Positions 9,802 through 18,737 of a stretch of DNA of 53,777 nt are shown here, piece by piece. The DNA is taken from assembly GCF_004570865.1 (NCBI RefSeq), contig NZ_SPQS01000036.1, positions 1 through 53,777 on the forward strand, in the 5' to 3' direction. The notes beneath the pieces were generated by a model. It saw nothing but the letters and a program-made list of their open reading frames with translations. It was not told where the DNA came from and made no database searches. Each line of letters starts with the position of its first letter. Positions within the stretch are counted from its first letter, which is position 1. The translations under genes and the position numbers were made by a program. The stretch is from Bradyrhizobium frederickii (GTDB lineage Bacteria; Pseudomonadota; Alphaproteobacteria; Rhizobiales; Xanthobacteraceae).

Positions 9802-10421
9802 GCCTTCACGATAGCGTAGGCGATCCAAGCTGGAGCATTCAGCAGGCTCAAATTGCGGACCTCAAGCCCCAACCCGTTCGTCGCCGACGCCAGAGTTCCT
9901 TAGGCGCCGGTCAAGTCATCCGTCTTGGGCAGCTCAATCCTGCGTCGACTCGCGAGGCAACGAAGGCCCGCGCGCCCTGAAATACGTCGGCAACCCGTGC
10001 TGCTAGGAGACGTTCTGCCGTAGCTCGCGGGCACCGCATATCATCTCACATCAGCCCTTTTTCCAAGCGCCCGGCCGCCGACCTTCTCCTCCGCACAGAT
10101 CGGAACGTGCGCCATCGGATGGCATCCACTTGTCCCTCATTGACGAGTTTTACGGCCGCATGTTCGCCAAAGCACCATCCCCAATCCAAAAGGCGATGGA
10201 TCATCCTCAGCTTCCACGTGGTAGCTCCTACATGTGCGCATGGTGACGCGAGCGTCCACAGTCCTACAATAAGATGTGACGACTTAAGATGTCGGGTGGA
10301 GACCGATACAAAACCTCCCTTGCCGCAAGACGCGCAGATATTCCTTGAAACGGCACGCGGATTGCTGGGTAGGGATCAATCAGTCGCCGCCAAAGAAGGG
10401 GCGCGGGGAGCCGGAGTTTCA
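9802..10421. other. About 620 bases without a recognised gene
   Basis: A long frame crosses this stretch into modA, but its upstream part has no protein-like motif and modA has its own start and ribosome site at 10422. No promoter of known type was found. Confidence 0.4.
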
Positions 10422-10640
10422 ATGAGATTTATCCGATTCATCCTGATCGATCTGGCTTTGATGCTGGTCGCACCCGAGAATGCAGAAGCCATGACCGTAG
10501 CTCCCGGCGCAAACTTCAAATCGGCTCGCAAAGCCGTGGGATCCTTGATGCGGATTTCGGGCCCCGAGCCAGTATTCAGCTCTGGCCTGAGCCGGCATCT
10601 TTACCGCCAAACCTCTCGAGCCGCGCAATTTGGACATTCA
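10422..10640 (+). pseudogene. modA: Molybdate-binding protein ModA, N-terminal remnant
   Basis: ATG 10422 with GGAGTTTCA just upstream starts a ModA-like signal peptide (MRFIRFILIDLALML ... AEA) and the mature start TVAPGANFKSARKAVGSL, matching the usual VAxAANF-xx-A-KEI block. The next block, PVFSSGLSRHLYRQ, corresponds to the substrate-loop region around V-SFGASGQLYxQI. After about residue 70 the similarity ends, and most of the roughly 250-residue protein is missing. The deletion runs toward the modB fragment at 10871. The fragment cannot bind molybdate. Confidence 0.65.
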
Positions 10641-10870
10641 GCAAAAGCCTCCGGGCCGGCGAAGCAGGCTGAAAACCTCGCGCTAAGGGAGAGGCGCTTT
10701 GCCTCTCATTGGCAAGCGCACTGGGCAGCGTCCGACTGTCACGATCCTCGCGGCGCGGAGATGCTCAGGAAGCCTCTGATCTTAACACAGATCTGCAGTC
10801 CACCGCCGCAGCTTATGCCCTCAGGCGAGCAGAGACGCCGTGCTGGAGCGGCACCGGCCGGATTATCTAA

Positions 10871-10945
10871 GGCACGGCGATCATCTCTATTGCAGCTGTG
10901 CTCGTGACTTGGATGGGAAGATACAGCACAGGCGCAGGTTCATGA
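10871..10945 (+). pseudogene. modB: Molybdate permease ModB, C-terminal remnant
   Basis: A frame without its own start encodes GTAIISIAAVLVTWMGRY, a hydrophobic helix like the last membrane segment of ModB permeases. It ends in a TGA that overlaps the ATG of modC (ATGA at 10942-10945), the coupling normal for modBC. An in-frame TAA precedes it at 10868-10870. The rest of modB is gone, and the deletion reaches back into modA. The assignment rests on position and hydrophobicity more than on sequence. Confidence 0.5.
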
Positions 10946-12066
10946 GAGAAGCAAGAACGGGCTATATTGAGGTTGCGTTCAACGGCTCTCTCGCGAACAT
11001 TCCGTTAGATGCGCAATTCATCCTGCCGGCCAAAGGCGTCACAGCAATTTTTGGTCCGCCCGGGTGCGGCAAGACCACACTCGCGCGCTGCATCGCTGGC
11101 GTGCAGCATGTGCCGACTGGATTTTGTGCGGTCGATGGAGAGATTTGGCAGGATGAGACAAAGTTTCGACCGCCTCATCTGCGTCCCGTCGCATATGTAT
11201 TCCGACCACCAATTCCTCTTTCTCATTGGTCTGTACGGCGCACCCTCCTATACAAGGCGTCAACATCGACACCAACACTAATCGATTTTGATGGGGTGGT
11301 CGAATTGCTCGCCTTGTCGCCGCTGCTCGAGCGTTCGCCATCACATCTTTCGGCGGCCGAGCGACAGCGACTTGCCCTTGGCAGCGCGCTGTTGGGCCAG
11401 CCTCAGCTACTTTTGCTGGACGATCCACTCATTGTGCTAGACCGCGCCGCCAAATGCGAGATCCTGCCATTTCTCGAGCGCATACGGGAAACCCTCCCAT
11501 TGCCGATGATCTACATCACCCAAGATTACGCTGATATCGAGCGTTTTGCCGATCATCTTGTCATGATGAAAGATGGCGTCGTGACTGCGGCCGGGCCGCT
11601 CAACATCGTTCAGACCGATCCGGCGCTTGCCGGGCGCGGCGAAGCGGCAGTCTGTCTTGATACCTTGGTCGGCGGCTATGATGGGCGCTACGGGCTGATC
11701 ATGCTCCGCCTCAACGGGGCGCGCCTTCTGATACCTGGAGTGCCGCTTAGACCGGGCGCGCAGCTGCGGCTGCGCATCGCAGCCGGCGATGTCAGCATCG
11801 CGTGCGAGCCCCCACGTGCAAGCTCTATCCTCAATGTATTTCCGGCACGCATCAAAGCCTTTCTGCCGTTCGACGAGGCGGAGGTCACCTTGGTTCTGGC
11901 TCTTGAAACTTGCCGTTCTGGCGCGCCGCTTTTGGCGCGCATCACGCGCCGCTCGTTTGATGCGCTACGGCTCAGCAATGGAGCGAACGTTTTTGCGGAG
12001 ATCGCGCGCGCCGTTCCGCTCGCGGCTGCCGAGCGGTGCTTGCAACGCCTGCCACGATCCGCATGA
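10942..12066 (+). CDS. modC: ModC-like molybdate ABC transporter ATPase with degraded active site
   Basis: A 374-residue protein, full length for ModC: ABC domain (about 10-230) plus a C-terminal TOBE/Mop-like domain (about 290-360). Walker A GPPGCGKTT is intact near residue 38. Other catalytic elements are changed. The Q-loop reads YVFR where Q is expected (R88). The signature is LSAAE, not LSGGE. The Walker B end is LLLLDD, with Asp161 in place of the catalytic Glu. The H-loop is YITQD, with Gln194 in place of His. ATP hydrolysis should be severely impaired by family rules. Start ATG 10942 overlaps the modB remnant stop. With modA and modB lost, no transporter can form; the open frame may be recently orphaned or reused. 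Confidence 0.8.
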   Translation: MREARTGYIEVAFNGSLANIPLDAQFILPAKGVTAIFGPPGCGKTTLARCIAGVQHVPTGFCAVDGEIWQDETKFRPPHLRPVAYVFRPPIPLSHWSVRRTLLYKASTSTPTLIDFDGVVELLALSPLLERSPSHLSAAERQRLALGSALLGQPQLLLLDDPLIVLDRAAKCEILPFLERIRETLPLPMIYITQDYADIERFADHLVMMKDGVVTAAGPLNIVQTDPALAGRGEAAVCLDTLVGGYDGRYGLIMLRLNGARLLIPGVPLRPGAQLRLRIAAGDVSIACEPPRASSILNVFPARIKAFLPFDEAEVTLVLALETCRSGAPLLARITRRSFDALRLSNGANVFAEIARAVPLAAAERCLQRLPRSA

Positions 12067-12081
12067 GAGCGTTCGACAGCT

Positions 12082-12702
12082 ATGTCCCGATACGAGAAAC
12101 ACATCAACAGGGACCCGGCCGTGATCGATAATATGGATGAGATAGATCCGAATAGTGTGGGGGCTATTCTCTACCGTCCAAAAGACGATGTTGATAGGCT
12201 ACTCGCCGATTTCGCGCAGGACATCGCGCAGCAAGGCGTACGCATCGGCGGTATCGTGCAGCGACACGCGAGGTGCGCAAATGGCACGCACGTCATGCTC
12301 GCAATCGATGTTGCGACAGGACAAGAGATCTCGATTTCCCAGCCACTCGGCAGCGGAGCTATGTCCTGTAATCTCGACACAAATGGGCTTGCTGAGGCCG
12401 CAGCTGTCGTTTCCCGGGCACTTCGCAACAATATAGATCTTCTCGTGATCAACAAATTCGCCAAACAAGAAGCCGCTGGCCGGGGCCTGCGCGCCGATTT
12501 CGTTGACGCGATCACCCAAGGCGTACCAGTCCTGATAGCCGTTCCGAGAAAATGCCTTGCCGACTGACGAACCTTCACCGCGGGCGTTGGCACGCTGCTG
12601 CCTTGTGATCGTCAATCCTTGGAGCAATGGTGGCGCGAGATCTCAACGAGACGGGCGCGCAGCGGGGCCTTCAGACCAGCTGCGGTTATTTGGGGACGAT
12701 GA
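12082..12702 (+). pseudogene. DUF2478 (molybdenum-locus NTPase-like) gene with premature stop
   Basis: A DUF2478 protein, a family found next to mod and nif genes in alphaproteobacteria. Family blocks are clear: DDVDRLLADFAQDI, GVRIGGIVQRH, SQPLGSG, and LLVINKFAKQEAAGRGLRADF. TGA at 12565-12567 ends translation after 161 codons. The same frame continues with RTFTAGVGTLLPCD and EQWWREI to TGA 12700-12702, the usual family C-terminus; at the stop the family has Trp, so TGG to TGA is likely. It follows modC after 15 bases. The biochemical role of the family is unproven. The shortened form may still fold but lacks its last helix. Confidence 0.75.
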
Positions 12703-12898
12703 TACCGGATCGCTTGATGACGACAGGAGACAGTCGACCACGTCGTCTCCGAAATCGCCCATCAGGCTCTTCCGCCTCCGAAAACAGCCTTAGCTCTTGC
12801 GTCCGCTCCCACGCTCTGCGCCACCGCGATGCCTTGCGAACGTGCCGATTGCGGACCTTCTATGGCGAGAGTTCAACCAGCTGCCCTTTCCGCCGATA

Positions 12899-15180
12899 TC
12901 AACCCCTCAGTCGGTTCTGCAGTGCCTGCCGGTCGAGGACGAGATTGCTTAGGTTCAGGTCTGGCTGACGTCTGCCCGCCAACCGCCTGGCCAGCGCCCG
13001 CGTACCGTCGAGCACAAAGACACCACAATCGTAGCCGTTCCTCTGCTGGCGTATCGGGGCGTTTTGCAGGTTGTCTTCGGCTCCCACATGCGCTGCGAGC
13101 ATTGCTGCGGGTCTGTCATTGCGTCCCCGGGCGGAGTCATAGTGGTAGGCGACTGGATTGTTGCGATCGCGGCGGTCCACCAGCAGCAACGACCAATGGG
13201 ACCCGCGGTCATCGGGACCCATGGTGCTGGCGTCATTCACCGGCAAGAACAGAAAGTCGGCTGTGTCGTTACCATTGGGATCATCGACAATCTGATGGAA
13301 TGCGGATAGCGCGTCGTCCGCTGCGGTCGCCGGCAGAGGCACTCGCAGCCGAACCGCCGACCCTGGCCTTAGGAGCCGAGAATGGGCCAGCATGATGGAT
13401 CAGCTGAGCGTCGCGGCGTCCTCGCGGACCCAACGTGATGGAGTAGGTCGCCCCGTTGATGGAGACCGGCTGGGGAGCCATTCGCGAACTTGGCAACAGC
13501 ATTTTATTGTCAAGTACATCGAGCAGGAAATCCGGCACCGGCTGTGAGCCATGCTGCCAATCCTCGCCGACGAGATATCCGATATCCTCCAGCTCTTGAG
13601 GTACGCTGATGGCCCGATGAAGAACGGAGGTCTGCCGGCATGGCTCTGCACCGGCCCTGACTGGGCATCGTCACGCACCTCCTGCGGTGTGGACGGCAGG
13701 TCAACCAAAGAACCGAGACCCCGATAGATGTCTGAGGACCGAGCTGGCTCCCCCTTCGGCGTTGGAAAGTCGAAATAGGTCGGCAGTTGTGGGGACCAAG
13801 TCGAGCTCGACCCAGCCGGCTCCTGCAAGCCGACCTGACCAAACGCGCCTACTATCGGCGGCCACTCACTTTCGGACGCGGCGTCGGCAAATCTCGCATC
13901 CAGGTCGGGATGGAGGTTGAGTCCGAGCCTGCTCTTTGCTGAGGAGCGGGTACACCCAGCGCTCTGTTTGCCTCGAGTACTTGCACATACTGCCTGAGCT
14001 TCTTGAGAGTCACGCCAGATTTCCCTTTGGCTTCGCCGTAAGCCCGGTAGTCTGCATCCAGCGAGCGTTGCTGCTTATTGTTGCCGTGGATTCGGCTCGC
14101 GATGCTCTCCCTACCCTCTGTGCGGAGCCAGCCACTGAACTTGCGTTGCGCCGAGGCCGTACCTTGAATGGTTTTTCTCCTGTGCTGGGAACTCGGGTCA
14201 AGCTTGCTCAGCTCTTCGTTGGCGAGGCCCTCGATGAGGCGGGCGTCGTCGTCGTAAGGGCGAAATCCTTGTTGGGGCTCGAGACCTAGGTATTCTCTAA
14301 ACGGATCGAGTGGAGCCGTCCGCTTTGTGGCTTTACTGAACGCCGTATAATCTGCGGTCAATGACGATTTCTGCGCAGTGTTGCCGCCGATTCGGTCCAT
14401 GATGCTCGGCCTGCCCTCCCTTTGAAGCCAATCACTAAAAGAGCGTAGTCGGGAAACCATCGTCGAAACGGCGGCTTTCTCCTTCTTGGTCGCGTCAGAT
14501 CCAAGCTTGGACAAAGCGTCGGTCAAAAAGTCATCGATCGTGGAGATGTCCTCCGGATGAGCCGACAATGTTTCGCGTCCCATCAGTCGGCCCCGGCGCC
14601 GACAGCTTGGAGCCCGTCAGCCCCGATCCTGCGCAGATGAGACAGTGCCGCGCTGAGGCGGTCGCGATCATCGCCGCCAGCTTCAACGTACTCGTCGATG
14701 TCCGCGGCAAGCGAGCTTGGTTCATTGAACGCCCGAAGAGCCAATGGTCCTTTATTCTCGGAGCCAACGAGCAAACGTGTTGAGTGCCTGCACATTGGAC
14801 TTGATCGTAGCAGCCGGGACCTTTCCCGTCCCGCGGCTTCTGATACCATCGGGAGTAATTCTGTAGTCTTTGACGTTTTCCATGAACTGGCGGATCATCC
14901 GCTCGTCCTGGGGATGCATCGGTTGCTCTCGCGTATTCACAAAAGCTGGGGCCAGAATGGCATTTCCAGCCCGGAAATTCTGAAGTGTTTCCAATGCTCC
15001 CCCCACATAGTTCCTGCTGTTGGCGCTGGCCATCTTCATGAATTCATCTTTATAGGCGGCTAACGCACCTAAGATCTTGAGACATTCAGGTCTCTCCTTC
15101 TGATTATGGAGCTTCAGAGTGATCGCCGCATGTATCATCCAGACTGTACAACCTGACGCTACGTAGAGTTCAAGCCCCAA
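12899..15180 (-). pseudogene. nopD: NopD-like type III effector (C48 SUMO protease), multiply frameshifted
   Basis: Six overlapping minus-strand frames make one effector-like protein. The N-terminal part has repeats built on FSDWLQREGRPSIMDRIGGN-like units (also FSGWLRTEGRESIASRIHGN and FARWLRE). A proline-rich middle follows, then a Ulp1/C48 protease domain with His66 (GSHWSLLLVD), Asp85 (YHYDSA), Gln117 and Cys123 (GYDCGVFV), counted in the last frame from 13393. Frame changes are needed near 14760, 14583, 13850, 13620 and 13375. The catalytic residues remain although the gene cannot be read through. NopD-type effectors enter host cells and process SUMO conjugates. The true start and tts box are uncertain. 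NopD versus another C48 effector such as Bel2-5 is not settled. Confidence 0.8.
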
Positions 15181-15678
15181 ATCGCCGCCAAAGGCGAGCC
15201 TGGTTGGCTTTCAAACCTTTTAGAGTCCGGCAAACCATCGAGCCTGGTGATCTCGCGCCGCTTGAAGCGCCTCAATGCGCGAAGCGCCGTAGCCTCTGAT
15301 TACTCGCACCTTGTTTGGCAGCCGCGAGCATCTGGCCTTACTGGCGCAATCTGTTGTCGCCGGCGATACAGCCGCTCTTGTTTGCGCCAGATGCTACGAA
15401 CCTCGCGCTTCGTCAGGTTCCGTATTTCCATTAGATCTCGGCAGGCCGACAGTCGTTCATCACATTGATGGCGAGATGAGGCGGTTTGCTTTAAGGGACG
15501 CAGAACGGTCTTTGACCAGACGCTTGCAGCGCGAACATCTCAGGCGGTCGCGCAAAGCACGACTGCTTTCATGAACCTTGGCAAGAAAGCGCTTGGCTAC
15601 AGATTTTTCTCAGATCGGCCCTCCAAGCGCCCGGGCATGTCTGTATCAAAGCCGCTGGACTCCACTCCTGAGAACGGA
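15181..15678. other. About 500 bases without a supported gene
   Basis: No recognised coding sequence. A minus-strand frame with a CxxC-like word (RCSRCKRL) lies near 15500-15550 but has no other support. The upstream in-frame extension of ahpC (15571-15741) is discounted because the sigma-54 promoter sits inside it. Confidence 0.4.
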
Positions 15679-15694
15679 TGGCACATAGCTTGCT
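15679..15694 (+). promoter_or_regulatory. Sigma-54 (-24/-12) promoter of ahpCD
   Basis: TGGCACATAGCTTGCT has the RpoN GG and GC elements at the right spacing (TGGCAC-N5-TTGCT). It lies 48 bases before the ahpC start at 15742, which also argues against the longer upstream ORF start. No NifA TGT-N10-ACA site was found by eye close upstream. Confidence 0.85.
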
Positions 15695-15741
15695 TCAACA
15701 GTGAAGCCACCTTCTACAGAAAGCGACTTTGTGAGGACAGC

Positions 15742-16296
15742 ATGCTCGGAATTGGAAGTCAGTTGCCGCGGTTCGAAATCACAGGCGTGAAGCCCGGTTT
15801 TCAAGCGCAGGAAGAAGGAGGACAGAGTGCATTCGAGACGCTGACCGAAGCGAGCTTTCCAGGAAAGTGGAAGATCATCTTCTTCTATCCGAAGGATTTT
15901 ACCTTCGTCTGCCCGACAGAGATCGCTGAGTTTGCCCGGCTTTCCAAGGAATTCGCCGATCGCGATGCGGTTGTACTGGGTGGTTCGACTGACAATGAGT
16001 TCTGCAAGCTCGCTTGGCGGCGCTCACATCTCGACCTGCACAAACTTCCAATCTGGCAGTTTGCCGACACAAAGGGAACGCTCGTCGACGGTCTTGGCGT
16101 GCGTTCACCAGAAGGGGTTGCCTATCGTTACACCTTTATTGTTGACCCGCAAAATACGATCCAGCACGTCTATGCGACCAATCTCAGTGTCGGGCGCAGT
16201 CCTAAGGACACGCTCCGCGTTCTGGACGCGCTGCAAACCGACGAGCTCTGTCCCTGCAACCGCGAAATCGGCGGAGAAACCTTGAAGGTTGCTTGA
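15742..16296 (+). CDS. ahpC: Alkyl hydroperoxide reductase AhpC (peroxiredoxin)
   Basis: A 184-residue typical 2-Cys peroxiredoxin that reduces peroxides in the cytoplasm. The peroxidatic cysteine is in FTFVCPTEI and the resolving cysteine in the C-terminal block DELCPCN. Start ATG 15742 has GAGG about 7 bases upstream and lies just downstream of the sigma-54 promoter. ahpD follows after 6 bases, so AhpC is probably recycled by AhpD instead of AhpF. Control by RpoN, and by inference NifA, puts peroxide defence in the nitrogen-fixation regulon, which makes sense for oxygen-sensitive nitrogenase and leghaemoglobin-rich nodules. Confidence 0.93.
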   Translation: MLGIGSQLPRFEITGVKPGFQAQEEGGQSAFETLTEASFPGKWKIIFFYPKDFTFVCPTEIAEFARLSKEFADRDAVVLGGSTDNEFCKLAWRRSHLDLHKLPIWQFADTKGTLVDGLGVRSPEGVAYRYTFIVDPQNTIQHVYATNLSVGRSPKDTLRVLDALQTDELCPCNREIGGETLKVA

Positions 16297-16302
16297 GGCA
16301 GC

Positions 16303-16851
16303 ATGTCGTCGATCGAACAACTAACCGACCAGATTCCCGATTTCGCGAAGGATGTCAGGCTTAACTTGACCTCCTTGGTGGCCGATGAGACGCTTTCGCC
16401 ACAACGAAAATACGGGCTGCTGCTGGCGAGCGCGATTGCCACTCGCAATGCAGCCCTGATTGCCGTAATGGAATCGGCTGCGTCCGCTGTGATGACATCT
16501 GTGGCGATTGCCGCAGCGAAAGCCGCAGCCAGCCTCATGGCAATGAACAACGTTTATTACCGCTTCGCTCACCTTGTCGCCAACCCGGAATACAAGACGA
16601 TGCCGCCACGGCTGCGTATGAACGTGATCGGCAATCCCGGCGTGGAGAAGTCCGATTTCGAGCTGTGGTCGCTTGCGGTCTCCGCCATAAACGGCTGCGG
16701 TGCCTGCATCGATGCCCATGAGAAGACACTGAGAGCCGCGGGCGTCAATTCCGAAGCGATCCAGACCGCCGTGCGCTTTGCCGCGATCATGCAGTCAGTG
16801 GCAATCGCAATCGAGGCCGCTGGGCCCGCCCCCTCTCAGGCGAGGCGCTGA
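16303..16851 (+). CDS. ahpD: Alkylhydroperoxidase AhpD
   Basis: A 182-residue AhpD-fold protein with the catalytic motif GCGACIDAHE (CxxC with nearby Glu and His) near residue 130. In the family it reduces oxidised AhpC, using lipoamide-type electron donors. Start ATG 16303 has GAGG upstream and comes 6 bases after ahpC, so both share the promoter at 15679. An alanine-rich helix (SAASAVMTSVAIAAAKAAASLM) in the first half is normal for the helical fold. It converges on fixX across 230 bases in which no clear terminator was seen. Confidence 0.92.
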   Translation: MSSIEQLTDQIPDFAKDVRLNLTSLVADETLSPQRKYGLLLASAIATRNAALIAVMESAASAVMTSVAIAAAKAAASLMAMNNVYYRFAHLVANPEYKTMPPRLRMNVIGNPGVEKSDFELWSLAVSAINGCGACIDAHEKTLRAAGVNSEAIQTAVRFAAIMQSVAIAIEAAGPAPSQARR

Positions 16852-17081
16852 TCCTTCCTCTACCATCCGATCGACCGCGTTGTGGCGCCACTCAGTGAGG
16901 TCACAACCAGTCCTTCGCGGCTCCCGAACGAGCGGCACATCTGCACACTATGGCTTGTGCAGCGCCCCCCCGAAGAGTGTCTTGCTCGAAGTCCAGGCGC
17001 CGCGCAAGTGACGCGGAATGCGCCAATGATGCGGAGAAGCCCTATCGCCTAACTCGGTCGCACCACGGCCCTGTTCCACTA

Positions 17082-17378
17082 TCAGCCAAACTTAAACTGC
17101 ACTCCATATCCACCGCGCGGATGGCTCCATTCGATGTCGCCGGTGGGCTCGGCGATCACGCGGCAGGTACCGCACTCGATGCAGCCGTCAACTGTTATCT
17201 CGACCTGGCCGTTGTCGTTTAGCTCGTAGCATCGCGCGGGGCAGGCTTTCAAAAGTGCAAGGAGCTGCGGCGATGGCGTCGTGTGCGCACGGACCTTGAC
17301 GTGAGGGTGACCGATGTCGACAAGATAGCGATTATGATACAGCTTGTCTTCGACGCGGACTGGGGATTCGACATTCAT
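17082..17378 (-). CDS. fixX: Ferredoxin-like protein FixX
   Basis: A 98-residue ferredoxin-like protein that belongs to the FixABCX electron-bifurcating flavoprotein complex, which delivers low-potential electrons to nitrogenase. The iron-sulfur ligands are in CIECGTCRVIAEP together with the earlier Cys in CPARCYEL. It ends in the family motif WSHPRGGYGVQFKFG. The start at 17378 was chosen because GGAAGG precedes it; an ATG five codons earlier overlaps that ribosome site. It is the last gene of fixB-fixC-fixX, 39 bases after fixC. Confidence 0.93.
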   Translation of the reverse strand: MNVESPVRVEDKLYHNRYLVDIGHPHVKVRAHTTPSPQLLALLKACPARCYELNDNGQVEITVDGCIECGTCRVIAEPTGDIEWSHPRGGYGVQFKFG

Positions 17379-17417
17379 GCTTTGACCTTCCATTGTTGGG
17401 CTTCACAACTGTCGCGG

Positions 17418-18725
17418 TCAGCGCCAGGCCCGAGCAAAACGACAAGCATCACCGAACAGACCTGCCCATGACCGCGCCTTGACAAAGGATTTCAGGGTCG
17501 CCTTCTCCTTCTCAGCCTTGGGCGTACCATCGACGCGCACGAAGTTTTGCATCGCCTTGGAGATGAGCTGCGGATAGGTGAGAAAGAAGTTTTGTGACTG
17601 GGTATGCATTAGGGGCGGCAAATCCTTGTACTTCTTTAGATCTTTGATGACGAAGGAATCGTCTAGCATCTTCTTGTAGATAGACAGATTTGCTGCACTC
17701 ATCGGCTCGCCGCGCGATTTCACGAGACCTATCGCTTCGGCGGCGATGCGGCCGGAAGTCATCGCGAGATTGGAACCCTCGCGATGAATGGCATTGTTGA
17801 GTTGGGCCGCATCGCCCACTACGACCCAGCCTTCCCCATAAAGCTGCGGGATCGACTTGTACCCGCCTTCAGGAATGAGATGGGCCGAATACTCCTTGAC
17901 TTCGGACCCTGCTATCAGGGGCGCCACGGAAGGATGACTCTTGAATTGATCGAGCAGGCCGTAGGGCGTCTGGCTCGTGCGCTGGAAGTCGGCGACGAGA
18001 CAACCGATGCCGAGCGAAATGCACTCTTTGTTGGCATAGATGAAACCCATTCCGGTCATGCCGCGGGAAATGGTACCGACCGCCTCGATCACGACGCCTT
18101 CATCGCCCCTGAGATTGAAGCGCGCCTCGATAGTCTCGCGGGGCAAGAAGTGCATCTCTTTCACCGCGAGCGCAACGTTATCGGGTCTCGGCCGCGCGCG
18201 TAGGCCCGCGCGCGTCCCGAGCAGGCCATTGACCCCCTCGGCCAGCACGACGACATCGGCATGTATTTCGCCGTCTCGACGATCTGTACGAACACCGACG
18301 ATCCTTTCACGCTCGTCCCGTACGAGCTCGGTGACGGTCGTCTCGCACAGCAAGGTCGCGCCAGCCTCCCGCACCTTGGAAGAGAACCATTTGTCAAACT
18401 GGGCGCGTATAATCGTGTACCGGTTCGGCCGTTCCTCGTTGAAGTCGTCTGAACGGTAATGCATGCCAACATGGGAGCGATCGTCCATCATCCAGAACCG
18501 CTGCTCAATCAGGTGACGTTCGAGCGGCGCCTCCTCTCGAAACTCGGGGACCAGCTTTTCCATCATGTCGGCATAGAGGATGGCGCCCTGCACATTCTTC
18601 GATCCGGGATATTCGCCGCGCTCGAGCTGCAGCACCTTCATGCCGCGTTTGGCCATGGTCAATGCCGCCGCATTGCCGGCCATACCGGCTCCGACCACGA
18701 TCGCATCGAATCTCTCTTCAATCAT
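17418..18725 (-). CDS. fixC: FixC flavoprotein, quinone oxidoreductase-like
   Basis: A 435-residue protein of the ETF-ubiquinone oxidoreductase family. The FAD dinucleotide fold is at the N-terminus (DAIVVGAGMAGNAAA), and a second FAD block, GWVVVGDAAQLNNAIHREGSNLAM, lies near residue 300. It is the quinone-reducing part of the FixABCX bifurcating complex. ATG 18725 was chosen because AAGGAG lies 6 bases upstream; the ATG at 18731 abuts the ribosome site. The gene follows fixB by 12 bases. It is intact and of normal length. Confidence 0.95.
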   Translation of the reverse strand: MIEERFDAIVVGAGMAGNAAALTMAKRGMKVLQLERGEYPGSKNVQGAILYADMMEKLVPEFREEAPLERHLIEQRFWMMDDRSHVGMHYRSDDFNEERPNRYTIIRAQFDKWFSSKVREAGATLLCETTVTELVRDERERIVGVRTDRRDGEIHADVVVLAEGVNGLLGTRAGLRARPRPDNVALAVKEMHFLPRETIEARFNLRGDEGVVIEAVGTISRGMTGMGFIYANKECISLGIGCLVADFQRTSQTPYGLLDQFKSHPSVAPLIAGSEVKEYSAHLIPEGGYKSIPQLYGEGWVVVGDAAQLNNAIHREGSNLAMTSGRIAAEAIGLVKSRGEPMSAANLSIYKKMLDDSFVIKDLKKYKDLPPLMHTQSQNFFLTYPQLISKAMQNFVRVDGTPKAEKEKATLKSFVKARSWAGLFGDACRFARAWR

Positions 18726-18737
18726 TATCATCTCCTT

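Noticed and set aside
10107..10907. 266-codon ORF read as one hypothetical protein
   Set aside because: Only the part from 10422 has protein-like features (ModA signal peptide with its own ribosome site); the flanks are noncoding or belong to decayed modB in another frame.
15130..15157. tts box for the NopD-like gene (GTCAGGTTGTACAG on the minus strand)
   Set aside because: Only the first half matches; AGCT and the distal CxTA are absent, and it lies within the apparent coding frame.
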